DNA of 64,000 nt, from positions 124,001 to 188,000 of the forward strand of contig CAVOYU010000009.1 of assembly GCA_963700775.1 (NCBI GenBank). Reading direction: 5' to 3'. Below, in pieces: positions 54,201 to 63,135 of the stretch. Position 1 is the first letter of the stretch. Each line of letters starts with the position of its first letter. The position numbers were made by a program, and so were the translations under genes. The notes under the pieces are model-generated. The model had not been told where the DNA came from, did no database searches, and worked only from the letters and a program-made list of their open reading frames with translations. Source of the stretch: Thermohalobaculum sp963700775 (GTDB taxonomy: Bacteria; Pseudomonadota; Alphaproteobacteria; Rhodobacterales; Rhodobacteraceae).

Positions 54201-55223
54201 TCAGCCCTTCTTCAGGCAGCGCCTTCCCAGCAGCTCGGCGATCTGCACCGCGTTGAGCGCCGCACCCTTGCGCAGGTTGTCCGAGACCACCCAGATCGAG
54301 AGCCCGTTGTCGATGGTCGGGTCCTCGCGGATCCGGCTGACATAGGTCGCGTATTCGCCCACGCAGTCGAGCGGCGTCGCGTATCCCCCGGCCTCGCGCT
54401 TGTCGAGCACCATCACACCGGGCGCCTCGCGCAGGATCTCGCGCGCCTCGTCGGCCGAGAGCGGCTCCTCGAATTCGATGTTGATCGCCTCGGAATGGCC
54501 GACGAAGACCGGCACCCGCACGCAGGTGGCGTGCACCTTGATCTTCGGATCGACGATCTTCTTGGTCTCGACCACCATCTTCCATTCCTCCTTGGTCGCG
54601 CCGTCGTCGAGGAAGACGTCGATATGGGGAATGACATTGAAGGCGATCTGCTTCTGGAACTTCTTCGGCGCCACCTCCCGGCCGGGAACGTAGAGCCCCT
54701 TGGTCTGGTTCCAGAGCTCGTCCATCCCCTCCTTGCCGGCACCCGAGACCGACTGGTAGGTGGCGACCACCACCCGCCTGATCCGCGCCCGGTCGTGCAG
54801 CGGCTTCAGCGCCACCACCATCTGCGCCGTCGAGCAGTTCGGGTTGGCGATGATGTTGCGGTTCCGGAACATCTCGACCGCGTCCGGGTTCACCTCCGGC
54901 ACGATCAGCGGGATGTCCGGCTCGTAGCGGTAGAGCGACGAGTTGTCGATCACCACCGCGCCGGCCTTCGCCGCCTTCGGGCCATACTCCTTGGTCGGCC
55001 CCGAGCCGATGGCAAAGAGCGCGATGTCGGTGCCCTTGAAGTCGTAGGTGTCCAGATCCTTGGTTTTCAGGGTGGTGTCGCCATAGCTGACCTCGGTGCC
55101 GAGCGACTTGCGCGAGGCGAGCGCAATCACTTCGTCCGCGGGAAACTCCCGCTCCGACAGGATGTTCAGCATCTCGCGGCCCACATTGCCCGTGGCACCC
55201 GCGACGGCGACCTTGTAACCCAT
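54201..55223 (-). CDS. asd: Aspartate-semialdehyde dehydrogenase
   Basis: A 340-residue NADPH enzyme that reduces aspartyl phosphate to aspartate semialdehyde, upstream of lysine/DAP, methionine and threonine. KVAVAGATGNVGREML is the Rossmann motif, catalytic C130 lies in IIANPNCSTAQ, and VGHSEAINIEF carries the active-site His. FNVIPHIDVFLDDGATKEEWKM and the length fit the bacterial Asd type. ATG 55223 gives the standard N-terminus. Divergent from a small exported-protein gene with about 160 bp between. asd away from lysA or dapB is usual. Confidence 0.96.
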   Translation of the reverse strand: MGYKVAVAGATGNVGREMLNILSEREFPADEVIALASRKSLGTEVSYGDTTLKTKDLDTYDFKGTDIALFAIGSGPTKEYGPKAAKAGAVVIDNSSLYRYEPDIPLIVPEVNPDAVEMFRNRNIIANPNCSTAQMVVALKPLHDRARIRRVVVATYQSVSGAGKEGMDELWNQTKGLYVPGREVAPKKFQKQIAFNVIPHIDVFLDDGATKEEWKMVVETKKIVDPKIKVHATCVRVPVFVGHSEAINIEFEEPLSADEAREILREAPGVMVLDKREAGGYATPLDCVGEYATYVSRIREDPTIDNGLSIWVVSDNLRKGAALNAVQIAELLGRRCLKKG

Positions 55224-55383
55224 CTCCCTGGTCCTTGAGTTGGAGGGTTGGCAGAGAGGCGGGGGTTTAGCCCCAGACGCGGCAAAATGAAAGCGCCGCG
55301 TGATCTCTGGCCGGGAAGCGTGGCGCCATCCGCGGCCCGCGAAACGGGCGATACCCGGCCGGAGGCCGGCGAAAGGTGCAACG

Positions 55384-55818
55384 ATGCGCCCAATCCTGAT
55401 CGCCATCGCCACGGCGCTGGTGCTGCTGGCTGGCTACTGCAGCCTGCCGCTGACCTCGGTCGCGGTGCTGACCGTGACCGTTACCGACGAGAGCGGGCGC
55501 AGGATCGCGGCGGGGTCGACGGCCAGCTACCTCGACGCCGAGGGCGGCGTCATCGCCACGATCACCCCCGAGACACCGGGCTCCTGGGACAACAACCTGC
55601 ATTGGTGGGTTCACAGCAGCCACCCCACGAGCACACTAAGGCCCAAGGACGCCCTGCGCGCCGTCGCGGTGGAGATCGGCGCCCCGGGCTGCGCTCCGGC
55701 CCGGCTGCCGGTCGTGCTGGAACGCGATTACGAGCCGCCGAGCCTCGCGCCCCATGGTGGCGGACCGGCCCATTTCATCTACCGCTACGATGCCGAGGTC
55801 GTGCTCGACTGCGGGTGA
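55384..55818 (+). CDS. Small exported protein of unknown function
   Basis: A 144-residue protein with a hydrophobic N-terminal segment (IAIATALVLLAGYCSLPL) that is a signal peptide or anchor, then a beta-rich domain (TVTVTDESGRRIAAGSTASYLD, GVIATITPET) resembling a fibronectin/carboxypeptidase-regulatory-like sandwich. Three further cysteines occur, two of them in APGC and LDCG near the end. ATG 55384 gives the best signal region. I recognise no named family, and the divergent asd gene gives no context. Existence is plausible on start, signal and coding pattern. Confidence 0.65.
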   Translation: MRPILIAIATALVLLAGYCSLPLTSVAVLTVTVTDESGRRIAAGSTASYLDAEGGVIATITPETPGSWDNNLHWWVHSSHPTSTLRPKDALRAVAVEIGAPGCAPARLPVVLERDYEPPSLAPHGGGPAHFIYRYDAEVVLDCG

Positions 55819-55823
55819 AGATG

Positions 55824-57323
55824 TCATCCCAGCGCCCGCCGGTACCCCACCGCCTCGGCCACGTGCACCTTCCTGACCGCGTCCGACCCCTCCAGATCCG
55901 CCAGCGTGCGCGCCAGCCGCAGCACCCGGTGATAGCCGCGCGCGGTCAGCTTCAGCTTCTCGGCCGCGGCGCGCAGCACCTCCTGCCCGGGAGCGTCCGG
56001 GGTCGCCACCCGGTCGAGGATCTCGCCCTCCAGCTCGCCATTGGTCAGCCGCGAGCCGTTCATCCGCCCGGCCTGGGCGCCCCGCGCCTCGGCGACCCGG
56101 CCGGCGATCCTGGCCGAGGTCTCGCCATGGGGGGGCAGGCTGAGGGTGTCGGGCGTCACCGGCGGCACCTCGATCCGGATGTCGAAGCGGTCGACCAGCG
56201 GGCCGGAGAGCCGCGCCACGTAGTCCGCCCCGCAGCGCGGCGCCCGCGAGCAGGCGCGAGACGGGTCGGTCAGGTAGCCGCAGCGGCAGGGGTTCATGGC
56301 GGCGGCCAGCAGGAAGCGGGCCGGATAGCGCACATGGGCGTTGGCACGCGAGACCACCACCTCGCCGGTCTCGATCGGCTGGCGGAGAGCCTCGAGCACC
56401 GGGCGCGAGAACTCCGGCAGCTCGTCGAGGAACAGCACGCCCCGGTGCGCCAGCGAGATCTCGCCGGGCTTGGCCTGGATGCCGCCGCCGATCATCGCCG
56501 GCATGGAGGCCGAGTGGTGCGGCGCCCGGTAGGGCCGCTCCTTGAAGATGGTGCCGTCGCCGGGCTGGGCGGCCAGCGAGTAGATGGTCGAGACCTCGAG
56601 CGCCTCCTCGGGAGCAAGCGGCGGCATGATCCCGGTCAGCCGCGAGGCCAGCATCGACTTGCCGGCACCGGGCTCGCCGACCATCAGGATGTGGTGGTTC
56701 CCGGCCGCCGCCACCTCCAGCGCCCGGCGCGCCGCCTCCTGGCCCTTGACGTCGATCAGGTCGGCGGCCGAGCGGCGAACCGCCACCGGGCCGGGTTCGG
56801 GAGGCGTCAGCGCCTTGCGGCCCTTGAAGTGGTTCACCAGGTCGATCAGCGTCGCCGGCGCAAGCACCTCGGTGGCGCCGACCCAGGCCGCCTCGCTGCC
56901 CGAGCCCTGGGGGCAGATCAGCCCGCGCTCCTGCTCCGCCGCTGCCAGCGCCGCCGGCAGCGCCCCCTGCACCGCGCGGATGCGGCCGTCGAGCGACAGC
57001 TCGCCCAGCGCCACGTAGCCCTCCATCTCCTCGGGCGGCACCAGGCCCAGCGCCGCCATCAGCGCCAGGGCGATCGGCAGGTCGTAATGCGAGCCGGCCT
57101 TCGGCAGGTCGGCGGGCGAGAGATTGACGGTGATCCGCTGCGGCGGCATGGCCAGCCCGATGGCGCCCAATGCCGAGCGCACCCGCTCGCGCGACTCGGA
57201 CACCGCCTTGTCCGGCAGCCCGACCAGGTTGAAGGCGGTCATCCCCGGCGACAAGGCGCACTGCACCTCGACCGGCTTGGCCTCGACGCCGAGGAAGGCC
57301 ACGGTATGAGCCCGGGTGACCAT
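55824..57323 (-). CDS. YifB/ComM-family AAA ATPase
   Basis: A 499-residue Mg-chelatase-like AAA+ protein of the YifB/ComM family; ComM is a branch-migration helicase in natural transformation. The N-terminal LonC-like domain (VEVQCALSPGMTAFNLVGLPDKAVSESRERVRSA) is followed by the AAA core with Walker A VGEPGAGKSMLASRL, Walker B VLFLDELPEF, and the family-specific ANPCRCGY-type cysteine pair, here MNPCRCGYLTD. A C-terminal RGYHRVLRLARTLADLEG ends it. GTG-free start ATG 57323. Downstream of it on the other strand is a small gene of unknown role. Confidence 0.92.
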   Translation of the reverse strand: MVTRAHTVAFLGVEAKPVEVQCALSPGMTAFNLVGLPDKAVSESRERVRSALGAIGLAMPPQRITVNLSPADLPKAGSHYDLPIALALMAALGLVPPEEMEGYVALGELSLDGRIRAVQGALPAALAAAEQERGLICPQGSGSEAAWVGATEVLAPATLIDLVNHFKGRKALTPPEPGPVAVRRSAADLIDVKGQEAARRALEVAAAGNHHILMVGEPGAGKSMLASRLTGIMPPLAPEEALEVSTIYSLAAQPGDGTIFKERPYRAPHHSASMPAMIGGGIQAKPGEISLAHRGVLFLDELPEFSRPVLEALRQPIETGEVVVSRANAHVRYPARFLLAAAMNPCRCGYLTDPSRACSRAPRCGADYVARLSGPLVDRFDIRIEVPPVTPDTLSLPPHGETSARIAGRVAEARGAQAGRMNGSRLTNGELEGEILDRVATPDAPGQEVLRAAAEKLKLTARGYHRVLRLARTLADLEGSDAVRKVHVAEAVGYRRALG

Positions 57324-57427
57324 CGCCGCCTCACGCCAATTTGACGAAAACCCCGCCCATCAGGTGCGCCGCTTGGGTTAAGGTCGGGTTAACCGGGGTC
57401 CGTCCCCGCGCCCCTGCGGAGGAAACC

Positions 57428-57799
57428 ATGCGCGCCATCGCCCTTGCCGTCGCTCTCGGCCTCGCCGTGCCCGCGCTGGTCGTCCCCGCCCGCGCCGGCC
57501 CCGCCGATGTGCTCGAGGCCGCCGCCCGGCCTTCGGGCGGGACCTGGAGCTTCGACGTCACCGTGCAGCACGGGGATACCGGCTGGGACCACTACGCGGA
57601 CGCCTGGCGGGTGGTCGGGCCCGACGGCACGGTCTACGGCACCCGGACCCTCTATCATCCCCATGTGGGCGAGCAGCCGTTCACCCGCTCGCTGTCGGGG
57701 GTCGGGATTCCGGCGACCGTGACCGAGGTCACCGTCGAGTCCCATGACAGCGTCCATGGCTGGGGCGGCGCCGCCGTCACCGTTGCACTGCCCCGCTGA
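57428..57799 (+). CDS. Small periplasmic protein of unknown function
   Basis: A 123-residue exported protein: a signal peptide of about 23 residues (MRAIALAVALGLAVPALVVPARA) and a mature domain, ADVLEAAARPSGGTWSFDVTVQHGDTGWDHYADAWRVVGPDGTVYG, with conserved-looking Trp/His residues (HPHVGEQPFTRSLSGV). GGAGGAAACC right before ATG 57428 is an excellent ribosome-binding site, so it is probably expressed. I cannot name the family with confidence. It converges with a membrane protein gene. Confidence 0.72.
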   Translation: MRAIALAVALGLAVPALVVPARAGPADVLEAAARPSGGTWSFDVTVQHGDTGWDHYADAWRVVGPDGTVYGTRTLYHPHVGEQPFTRSLSGVGIPATVTEVTVESHDSVHGWGGAAVTVALPR

Positions 57800-57802
57800 G
57801 CC

Positions 57803-58057
57803 TCAGAGCCGGCGCAGCAACGCCCGGGCAATGCCGAATCCGGCGATGGCAAGCCACAGCACCTCGATCAGGATGGCGCCGGGATTGGGCCGGAAATAGA
57901 GCGAGATCAGCAGCAGGATCGAGCCGGTCGCATTGACGATGTGGAACCGGAACCCCTCCGGATCGACCCGCCGCAGCGACACCGCCAGATAGGCGGCGCA
58001 AATCATCAGCGAGCCGACGACACCGAGGAAATCCAGGAAGGTGAAATCGTTCCACAT
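57803..58057 (-). CDS. CBU_0592-family membrane protein
   Basis: An 84-residue protein with three hydrophobic helices: FLGVVGSLMICAAYLAVSLRRVDPEG, VNATGSILLLISLYFRPNPGA and LIEVLWLAIAGFGIARALLR. YL-x-x-LRR and N-x-x-GS followed by PN-x-x-A-I-L-E-x-x-W match the CBU_0592 group of unknown function. ATG 58057 has GGGGAG 7 bp upstream. It sits between a small exported-protein gene and leuB, probably alone. Confidence 0.75.
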   Translation of the reverse strand: MWNDFTFLDFLGVVGSLMICAAYLAVSLRRVDPEGFRFHIVNATGSILLLISLYFRPNPGAILIEVLWLAIAGFGIARALLRRL

Positions 58058-58111
58058 CGACGGGCTCCCCACCCGGGGCGCCGCGGCGTGCCCCCGGAAA
58101 GGGATAGCATG

Positions 58112-59236
58112 TCAGGCCCGCGCCGCCAGCGCCGCGACGATGGCGTCGCCCATCTCGCCGGTCGAGACCGGCCTGCCGCCGGCCGCGCCCATCAGGTCGC
58201 CGGTGCGCACGCCCTTCGCCAGCACGTCCTCGATGGCGCCCTCCAGCATGTCGGCCTCGGCGCCGAGATCGAACGAGTAGCGCAGCGCCATGGCGAAGCT
58301 CAGCACGCAGGCGATCGGGTTCGCCTTGCCCTGGCCGGCGATGTCGGGCGCGCTCCCGTGCACCGGCTCGTAGAGCGCCTTCGGCCGGCCGTTCGCCATC
58401 GGCGCGCCGAGACTGGCCGATGGCAGCATCCCCAGCGACCCGGTCAGCATCGCGGCGCAGTCGCTCAGGATGTCGCCGAACAGGTTGTCGGTCACGATCA
58501 CGTCGAACTGCTTCGGGTTCCGCACCAGCTGCATGGCGCCGTTGTCGGCATACATGTGGCTGAGCTCCACATCCGGGTACTCGTGGTCATGCACCCAGGT
58601 GACCTCCTCGCGCCACAGGATGCCGGCCTCCATGACGTTGGCCTTCTCCATCGAGCAGACCCGGTTCGAGCGTTTCCGCGCCAGCTCGAAGGCCGAGCGC
58701 GCCACCCGGCGGATCTCCTCGGTGGTGTAGCGGTGGGTGTTGATGCCGACACGGGTGCCGTCATTGAGCTCGGTGATGCCGCGCGGCTCGCCGAAATACA
58801 TCCCGCTGGTCAGCTCGCGCACGATCATGATGTCGAGACCGGCCACCACCTCGCGCTTCAGCGACGAGAAATCGGCCAGCGCGTCGAAGCACTGGGCCGG
58901 GCGGAGATTGGCGTAGAGGTCCATCTCCTTCCGGAGCCGCAGCAGCCCGCGCTCCGGCTTCAGCGCGAAGGGCAGGCTGTCGTATTTCGGCCCGCCGACC
59001 GCGCCCAGCAGCACCGCGTCGGTGGCCTGCGCCTTGGCCATGGTCTCGTCGGCCAGCGGCTTGCCGTGGACGTCATAGGCGGCGCCGCCGACCAGATCCT
59101 CCTCGACCGCGAATGCCAGTCCGCGGTTCTTGCCGAACCAGCCGATGACCTTGCGCACCTCGGCCATCACCTCGGGGCCGATGCCGTCGCCCGGCAGGAT
59201 CAGCAGTTTCATGCGGGCGTTTTCCTGGGCGGTCAT
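58112..59236 (-). CDS. leuB: 3-isopropylmalate dehydrogenase
   Basis: A 374-residue NAD enzyme of leucine synthesis that oxidises and decarboxylates 3-isopropylmalate. LLILPGDGIGPEVMAEV, the substrate-binding LRPAQCFDALADFSSLKREVVAGLDIMIVRELTSGMYFGEPRG, VTDNLFGDILSDCAAMLTGSLGMLPSASLG and EPVHGSAPDIAGQGKANPIAC are the IPMDH signatures. ATG 59236 follows GGAGGG; ATG 59212, eight codons later, is a close alternative with the more usual N-terminus. No leuC or leuD lies beside it in the window. Confidence 0.95.
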   Translation of the reverse strand: MTAQENARMKLLILPGDGIGPEVMAEVRKVIGWFGKNRGLAFAVEEDLVGGAAYDVHGKPLADETMAKAQATDAVLLGAVGGPKYDSLPFALKPERGLLRLRKEMDLYANLRPAQCFDALADFSSLKREVVAGLDIMIVRELTSGMYFGEPRGITELNDGTRVGINTHRYTTEEIRRVARSAFELARKRSNRVCSMEKANVMEAGILWREEVTWVHDHEYPDVELSHMYADNGAMQLVRNPKQFDVIVTDNLFGDILSDCAAMLTGSLGMLPSASLGAPMANGRPKALYEPVHGSAPDIAGQGKANPIACVLSFAMALRYSFDLGAEADMLEGAIEDVLAKGVRTGDLMGAAGGRPVSTGEMGDAIVAALAARA

Positions 59237-59411
59237 CCGGTGGTCCCTCCGAGATTTCGTCGCGCGCCTTTTGCGCGATCGCGGGGGGCGGGGTCAAGCC
59301 GGGCCGCGCGGGTATCCGGTGGAGGATGACGGCCGCCGCCGGGCGGGAGATTGAGCGCCGGGCCTCCCGCCTGTAGGCTGGCCGGAAGCCGACAAGCGGG
59401 GGGAGCCAGCC

Positions 59412-60314
59412 ATGGACATTCTTTCGGGCAAGGTGGCGCTGGTCACCGGCGCCAGCCGGGGGGTCGGGCGCGGCGTCGCCATCGGGCTGGCGCGCGCCGG
59501 GGCCCGGGTCGCGATCACCGCGCGGACCGCGACCGGGGACGTGGCGCCGCGGCTCGACGGCGGAAGGCAGGTTCCCGGCAGCCTGGCCGAGACGCTCGAT
59601 GCCGTCCGCGCGGCCGGGGCCGAGGCGCTGTCGGTGCCGGCCGACCTGGCCGATGCGGACAGCGTCGGCGAGCTGGTAGCGGCGACGCTCGGCCATTTCG
59701 GCCGCATCGACATCGTCGCCAACTGCGCCATGGGCTTTCCCGAGGATTACGAGGGGACGGAGTTCTGGAAGAGCCCGGCGGCCGACTGGGACATTCAGAA
59801 CACGGTGGGCGTCCGGTCACACTACCTGACCGGCTACCACGCCGCCCGGCACATGGTTGCGCAGGGCAGCGGCCTGATCGTCCATGTATCGACCGCGGGC
59901 GCGATCGAGGAGTACTACAATCTCGGCTTCCGTGTCGCCCATGCCGCGAACACCCGGCTGGCCAAGGGGATGGCCTTCGACCTCCGGTCGCACGGTGTGG
60001 CCGCCATCGCGCTCTGGCCGCGCTGGGTGCTGACCGAGCGGGTCCGCCTCGCCGCCGAGGGCAGCCATCCCGGCTTCCATGTGAAGACGTCCGAACTCGC
60101 CGATGCGGATACGCCGGAGCTGATCGGCGACGCGATCGCCCGGCTGGCCGTCGATCCCCGGCTGATGGAGAAGAGCGGCCATGTGCAGCTGATCGCCGAG
60201 CTGGCGGAGGAGTACGGCCTCGTCGACGCGGGCGGGCGCGTCCCCGCGGTCGACGACTTCACCCGCGAGCTCCGCCGCAAGCTCGACCGGATCGAGCCGG
60301 CGCTGGGCTGGTAG
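59412..60314 (+). CDS. SDR-family protein lacking catalytic Tyr/Lys
   Basis: A 300-residue short-chain dehydrogenase-fold protein of the DHRS1-like group. VALVTGASRGVGRGVAIGL (TGASRGVG at 12-19) binds NAD(P), and the Ser of the triad is S160 (LIVHVS). In the place of YxxxK it reads F173-R-V-A-H177, so both Tyr and Lys are replaced (Phe and His). The fold and cofactor loop are otherwise intact. It may be non-catalytic, use another mechanism, or act as a binding protein. ATG 59412 follows GGGGGAGCC. It converges with the ABC binding-protein gene across a shared terminator. Confidence 0.88.
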   Translation: MDILSGKVALVTGASRGVGRGVAIGLARAGARVAITARTATGDVAPRLDGGRQVPGSLAETLDAVRAAGAEALSVPADLADADSVGELVAATLGHFGRIDIVANCAMGFPEDYEGTEFWKSPAADWDIQNTVGVRSHYLTGYHAARHMVAQGSGLIVHVSTAGAIEEYYNLGFRVAHAANTRLAKGMAFDLRSHGVAAIALWPRWVLTERVRLAAEGSHPGFHVKTSELADADTPELIGDAIARLAVDPRLMEKSGHVQLIAELAEEYGLVDAGGRVPAVDDFTRELRRKLDRIEPALGW

Positions 60315-60319
60315 CGGCA

Positions 60320-60367
60320 CCGGAAACGGAAAGCGCCCCCGGACAGACCCGGAGGCGCCGTTTCCGG
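60320..60367. terminator. Long hairpin between the SDR and binding-protein genes
   Basis: CCGGAAACGG (60320-60329) and CCGTTTCCGG (60358-60367) form a perfect 10-bp stem; GCGCC and GGCGC inside extend it. It sits after both convergent genes, so it can end transcription from either side. Confidence 0.75.
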
Positions 60368-60400
60368 TTTCTGGTCCGGGGGCGCGGACGCCCCCCTTGC

Positions 60401-62044
60401 TCAGCTCTCGATCCAGACCAGGTCGAGGTGCTGCTCCAGCGACTGGTGCATCTCGAAGCCATGCACGCCCTCGCGTGCCGAGCGGTAGAGCGCCCGCCAG
60501 AACGGCTGGATGATCACACCGGCATCGCGCAGGTTCTGCTGGAGCCTAGCCATCAGCGCCCGGCGCGCCTCGACGTCCGGGGTGCCGAGCGCCTGCTCGA
60601 GCAGGGCGTCGAACTCGGCGTTGGCGTAGCCGGTCTCGTTCCAGGGCACGCCCGACTTGTAGGCCAGCGCCAGCACCTGGACGCCGAGCGGGCGACCGTA
60701 CCACTCGGTGGCCGAGTGCGGGTACTTGTTCCAGTCGTTCCAGAAGGTGGCGCCCGGAATGACCGTGCGCTTGACGTTGAGCCCGGCATCGCGCATCTGC
60801 GCCGCCACCGCGTCGACCGTATTGCGGTTGGAGTCGTCGTCGACCGAGATCAGCTCGAACTCGAAGTCGCTCTGGCCAGCCTCGGCGAGCAGGGAGCGGG
60901 CCTTCTCGACATCGCGCACAGCGGGGCCGATATCGGCGTATTCGATATGCATCGGCCCGACATGGTGGTTCTCGGCCACCTTGCCGGCATTGTTGAGGCC
61001 GAGCTGCAGCACGACGCTGTTGTCGACCGCGTACTGCACCGCCTGGCGCACCCGCACGTCGTCATAGGGCGGGTTGTTGATGTTGGTCCGGATCACGATC
61101 GTGGTGCCGGTGGCGATCTCGGTGGTCGGGATGCCGATCGACGCGACCTGCGGCAGCGAGTCGGCCTTGGTCTCGTAGGTGGCGTCCACCTCGCCGGACT
61201 CGAGCGCCGCGATCATCGCGGTCGGGTCGGTGCCGTGGTCGATCCACTCGACGCCGTCGAGCCAGAATTCGCCCTTCCACCAGCCCGATTCCTTGCGCTT
61301 GACCTCGGCGCCGATATTGGGTTCGTAGCGCACCAGCTCGCAGGGGCCGGTGGTCACCGCGAACGCCTGCATCGGGTCGGTGCCGCCGTCATAGCTGTGG
61401 TGCATGACCATCGCCGGGTAGTCGGCCATGCCGACCACCAGCGAGATGTCCGGCGTCGGCAGGTTCACGCGGACGGAGTAGTCGTCGATCTTTTCGAGCC
61501 CGCCCTCGCGCAGCTTCTTGGTGTCCGGATCGACCAGGGCGCCCATGCGGGTCGAGACCGAGTTGCCCTCGACGGTCGCGTCGCACCAGCGGGTCAGGTT
61601 GAAAATCAGGTCGTCGGCGTTGAAGTCGTCGCCGTTGGACCACTTGACGCCCTTGCGCGCGGTGAGGGTATAGGTCTTGGCGTCGTCCGAGACCTCCCAG
61701 CTTTCCAGCAGCCAGGGTTCGAAGCTGAAGTCGCGGTTCCAGCGCACCAGGTACTCGTTGCATTGCCGTCCGACAGCGGCCAGCTCGGCCCAGTCGAAGG
61801 TGCGTGGGTCCTTGAACGCCTTGACCACCATCGAGATGCGGAGGACGCCGCCCTTGACCGGGGTCTGGGCTGCGGCCGGGCTCGGCGCGATGCCGCCCAG
61901 CGTGAAGGCGCCGGCGGCGGTGACGCCGAGGGCGGCCATGGTCGCGAGATACTCGCGCCGGTCCATCTTGCCGGCCTTGAAATCCCGTGCCGCCGGTGCG
62001 GCCAGCGGGTGCAGGGCGCGGTCAGTCATCATCAGCCTGGTCAT
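60401..62044 (-). CDS. ABC transporter family-5 substrate-binding protein
   Basis: A 547-residue periplasmic binding protein of the dipeptide/opine/nickel (SBP_bac_5) family. The N-terminus carries MDRREYLATMAALGVTAAGAF, a Tat-type signal (RREYL) after an unusually long start, and the mature domain opens GGVLRISMVVKAFKDPRTFDW. LLESWEVSDDAKTYTLTARKGVKWSNGDDFNADDLIF is the family core, and LEQALGTPDVEARRALMARLQQNLRDAG the C-terminal lobe. ATG 62044 follows GAGGAAAGC. No permease or ATPase genes are in the window. It shares a GntR operator region with the divergent regulator, so the ligand is probably the substrate of the linked aldolase. Confidence 0.9.
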   Translation of the reverse strand: MTRLMMTDRALHPLAAPAARDFKAGKMDRREYLATMAALGVTAAGAFTLGGIAPSPAAAQTPVKGGVLRISMVVKAFKDPRTFDWAELAAVGRQCNEYLVRWNRDFSFEPWLLESWEVSDDAKTYTLTARKGVKWSNGDDFNADDLIFNLTRWCDATVEGNSVSTRMGALVDPDTKKLREGGLEKIDDYSVRVNLPTPDISLVVGMADYPAMVMHHSYDGGTDPMQAFAVTTGPCELVRYEPNIGAEVKRKESGWWKGEFWLDGVEWIDHGTDPTAMIAALESGEVDATYETKADSLPQVASIGIPTTEIATGTTIVIRTNINNPPYDDVRVRQAVQYAVDNSVVLQLGLNNAGKVAENHHVGPMHIEYADIGPAVRDVEKARSLLAEAGQSDFEFELISVDDDSNRNTVDAVAAQMRDAGLNVKRTVIPGATFWNDWNKYPHSATEWYGRPLGVQVLALAYKSGVPWNETGYANAEFDALLEQALGTPDVEARRALMARLQQNLRDAGVIIQPFWRALYRSAREGVHGFEMHQSLEQHLDLVWIES

Positions 62045-62162
62045 GCTTTCCTCCTCTGAAGCGCGGTTCTTTGGCTCTCTGGCCGCACCTGAGCCCGGCG
62101 GCCACTGTGTCATCGGCCCGGCATCGCGGCCCGGCCTCGCGCCGACTCGCGATGTATGCGAC

Positions 62163-62208
62163 ATGTATACAATTCACATTGTATACATATTGTGGATTTT
62201 GCTTGCAA
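62163..62208 (-). promoter_or_regulatory. Promoter and 26-bp GntR palindrome before the binding-protein gene
   Basis: On the minus strand -35 TTGCAA (62203-62208) and -10 TATACA (62180-62185) are exactly 17 bp apart. The -10 lies in a perfect inverted repeat, arms ATGTATACAAT (62163-62173) and ATTGTATACAT (62178-62188), separated by 4 bases. Each arm contains the GntR/FCD-like TTGTATACA core. A repressor here would block the binding-protein promoter and could sit close to the divergent regulator promoter. Confidence 0.75.
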
Positions 62209-62364
62209 CGGCTATCCTCGACCCGCTTCACCGGTGCAGTTCCGGGCGGGCCCCGGTTGCATTGTGGGCATCGGCGGAGTTCAATCAATCTTGAAGCGTT
62301 TAAAGCGATTTCAGAGAAACTGAAGCAGGCAGGGCGCATGCCGGGAAGTGGGACGGAGAGCGGA

Positions 62365-63054
62365 ATGACTGGACCGAGCAACAAGGAGCGGCTCCACGCC
62401 GATCTCAAGCGCAAGATCCTGACCCTGGAACTGGAGCCGGGCGCGCATCTGGACGAGACCACGCTCAGCACCGAATACGGCATCTCGCGCACGCCGCTGC
62501 GCGACGTCTTCCGGCAACTCGCGGGCGAGGGCTACATCCAGATCCGCGACAACCGGGGCACCATCGTCTCGCCGATGAGCCACAAGAGCATGCGCGACTT
62601 CTTCCTCACCGCGCCGCTGATCTATGCCTCGATCGCGCGGCTCGCAGCGCAGAACGCACGGCCCGAGCAGATCGCCGAGCTGCGCGACATCCAGGCCCGC
62701 TTTCGCAAGGCCGTCGAGGCGGACTCGCCAGATGACATGATCTACTGGAACGACCGCTTCCACTTCGTCATGGGCCAGATGGCCGACAACCAGTACCTGA
62801 TGCCCAGCCTCCAGCGGCTGCTGATCGACCATGCCCGGATCGGCCAGACCTTCTGGCGGCCGCGCAACCCGGAGATGCGGGAGCGCATCCACGCCGCCGC
62901 CGACCAGCACGACCGCTTCATCGAGTTCATCGAGGCCGGCGACGCGGAAGGCGCCGTCGCGCTGACCCTCGAGCACTGGGGACTGTCTCGCGATCACATC
63001 GAGATGTTCGTTCGCCCCGAACCGCTGCCCATCGACATGTCCGTCCCGGCCTGA
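62365..63054 (+). CDS. GntR/FCD-family regulator of the aldolase locus
   Basis: A 229-residue regulator. The winged helix is at about residues 5-75 (RLHADLKRKILTLELEPGAHLDETTLSTEYGISRTPLRDVFRQLAGEGYIQI), followed by an FCD helical domain (YASIARLAAQNARPEQIAELR, IYWNDRFHFVMGQMADNQYL, HDRFIEFIEAGDAEGAVALTLEHW). ATG 62365 is preferred, with ACGGAGAG just upstream; ATG 62338, nine codons earlier, is possible. It diverges from the ABC binding-protein gene across the 26-bp palindrome and precedes a DapA-family gene whose promoter has related sites. So it probably controls a local catabolic unit. Ligand unknown. Confidence 0.87.
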   Translation: MTGPSNKERLHADLKRKILTLELEPGAHLDETTLSTEYGISRTPLRDVFRQLAGEGYIQIRDNRGTIVSPMSHKSMRDFFLTAPLIYASIARLAAQNARPEQIAELRDIQARFRKAVEADSPDDMIYWNDRFHFVMGQMADNQYLMPSLQRLLIDHARIGQTFWRPRNPEMRERIHAAADQHDRFIEFIEAGDAEGAVALTLEHWGLSRDHIEMFVRPEPLPIDMSVPA

Positions 63055-63061
63055 CGTTCGG

Positions 63062-63121
63062 CCCGACGCCTGACCCGACGCCTGACCCGACGCCTGACCC
63101 GACGCCTGGCCGGACGCCCGG
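63062..63121. repeat. 12-bp tandem repeat after the GntR gene
   Basis: CCCGACGCCTGA repeats in phase at 63062-63073, 63074-63085 and 63086-63097, with diverged copies to about 63121. It is non-coding in the assigned genes and lies between the regulator stop and the aldolase promoter. Copy number could vary. Confidence 0.85.
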
Positions 63122-63135
63122 CGCAAACTGGGGGA

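Noticed and set aside
63062..63121. CRISPR array
   Set aside because: 12-bp repeats without spacers and no cas genes; a simple tandem repeat.
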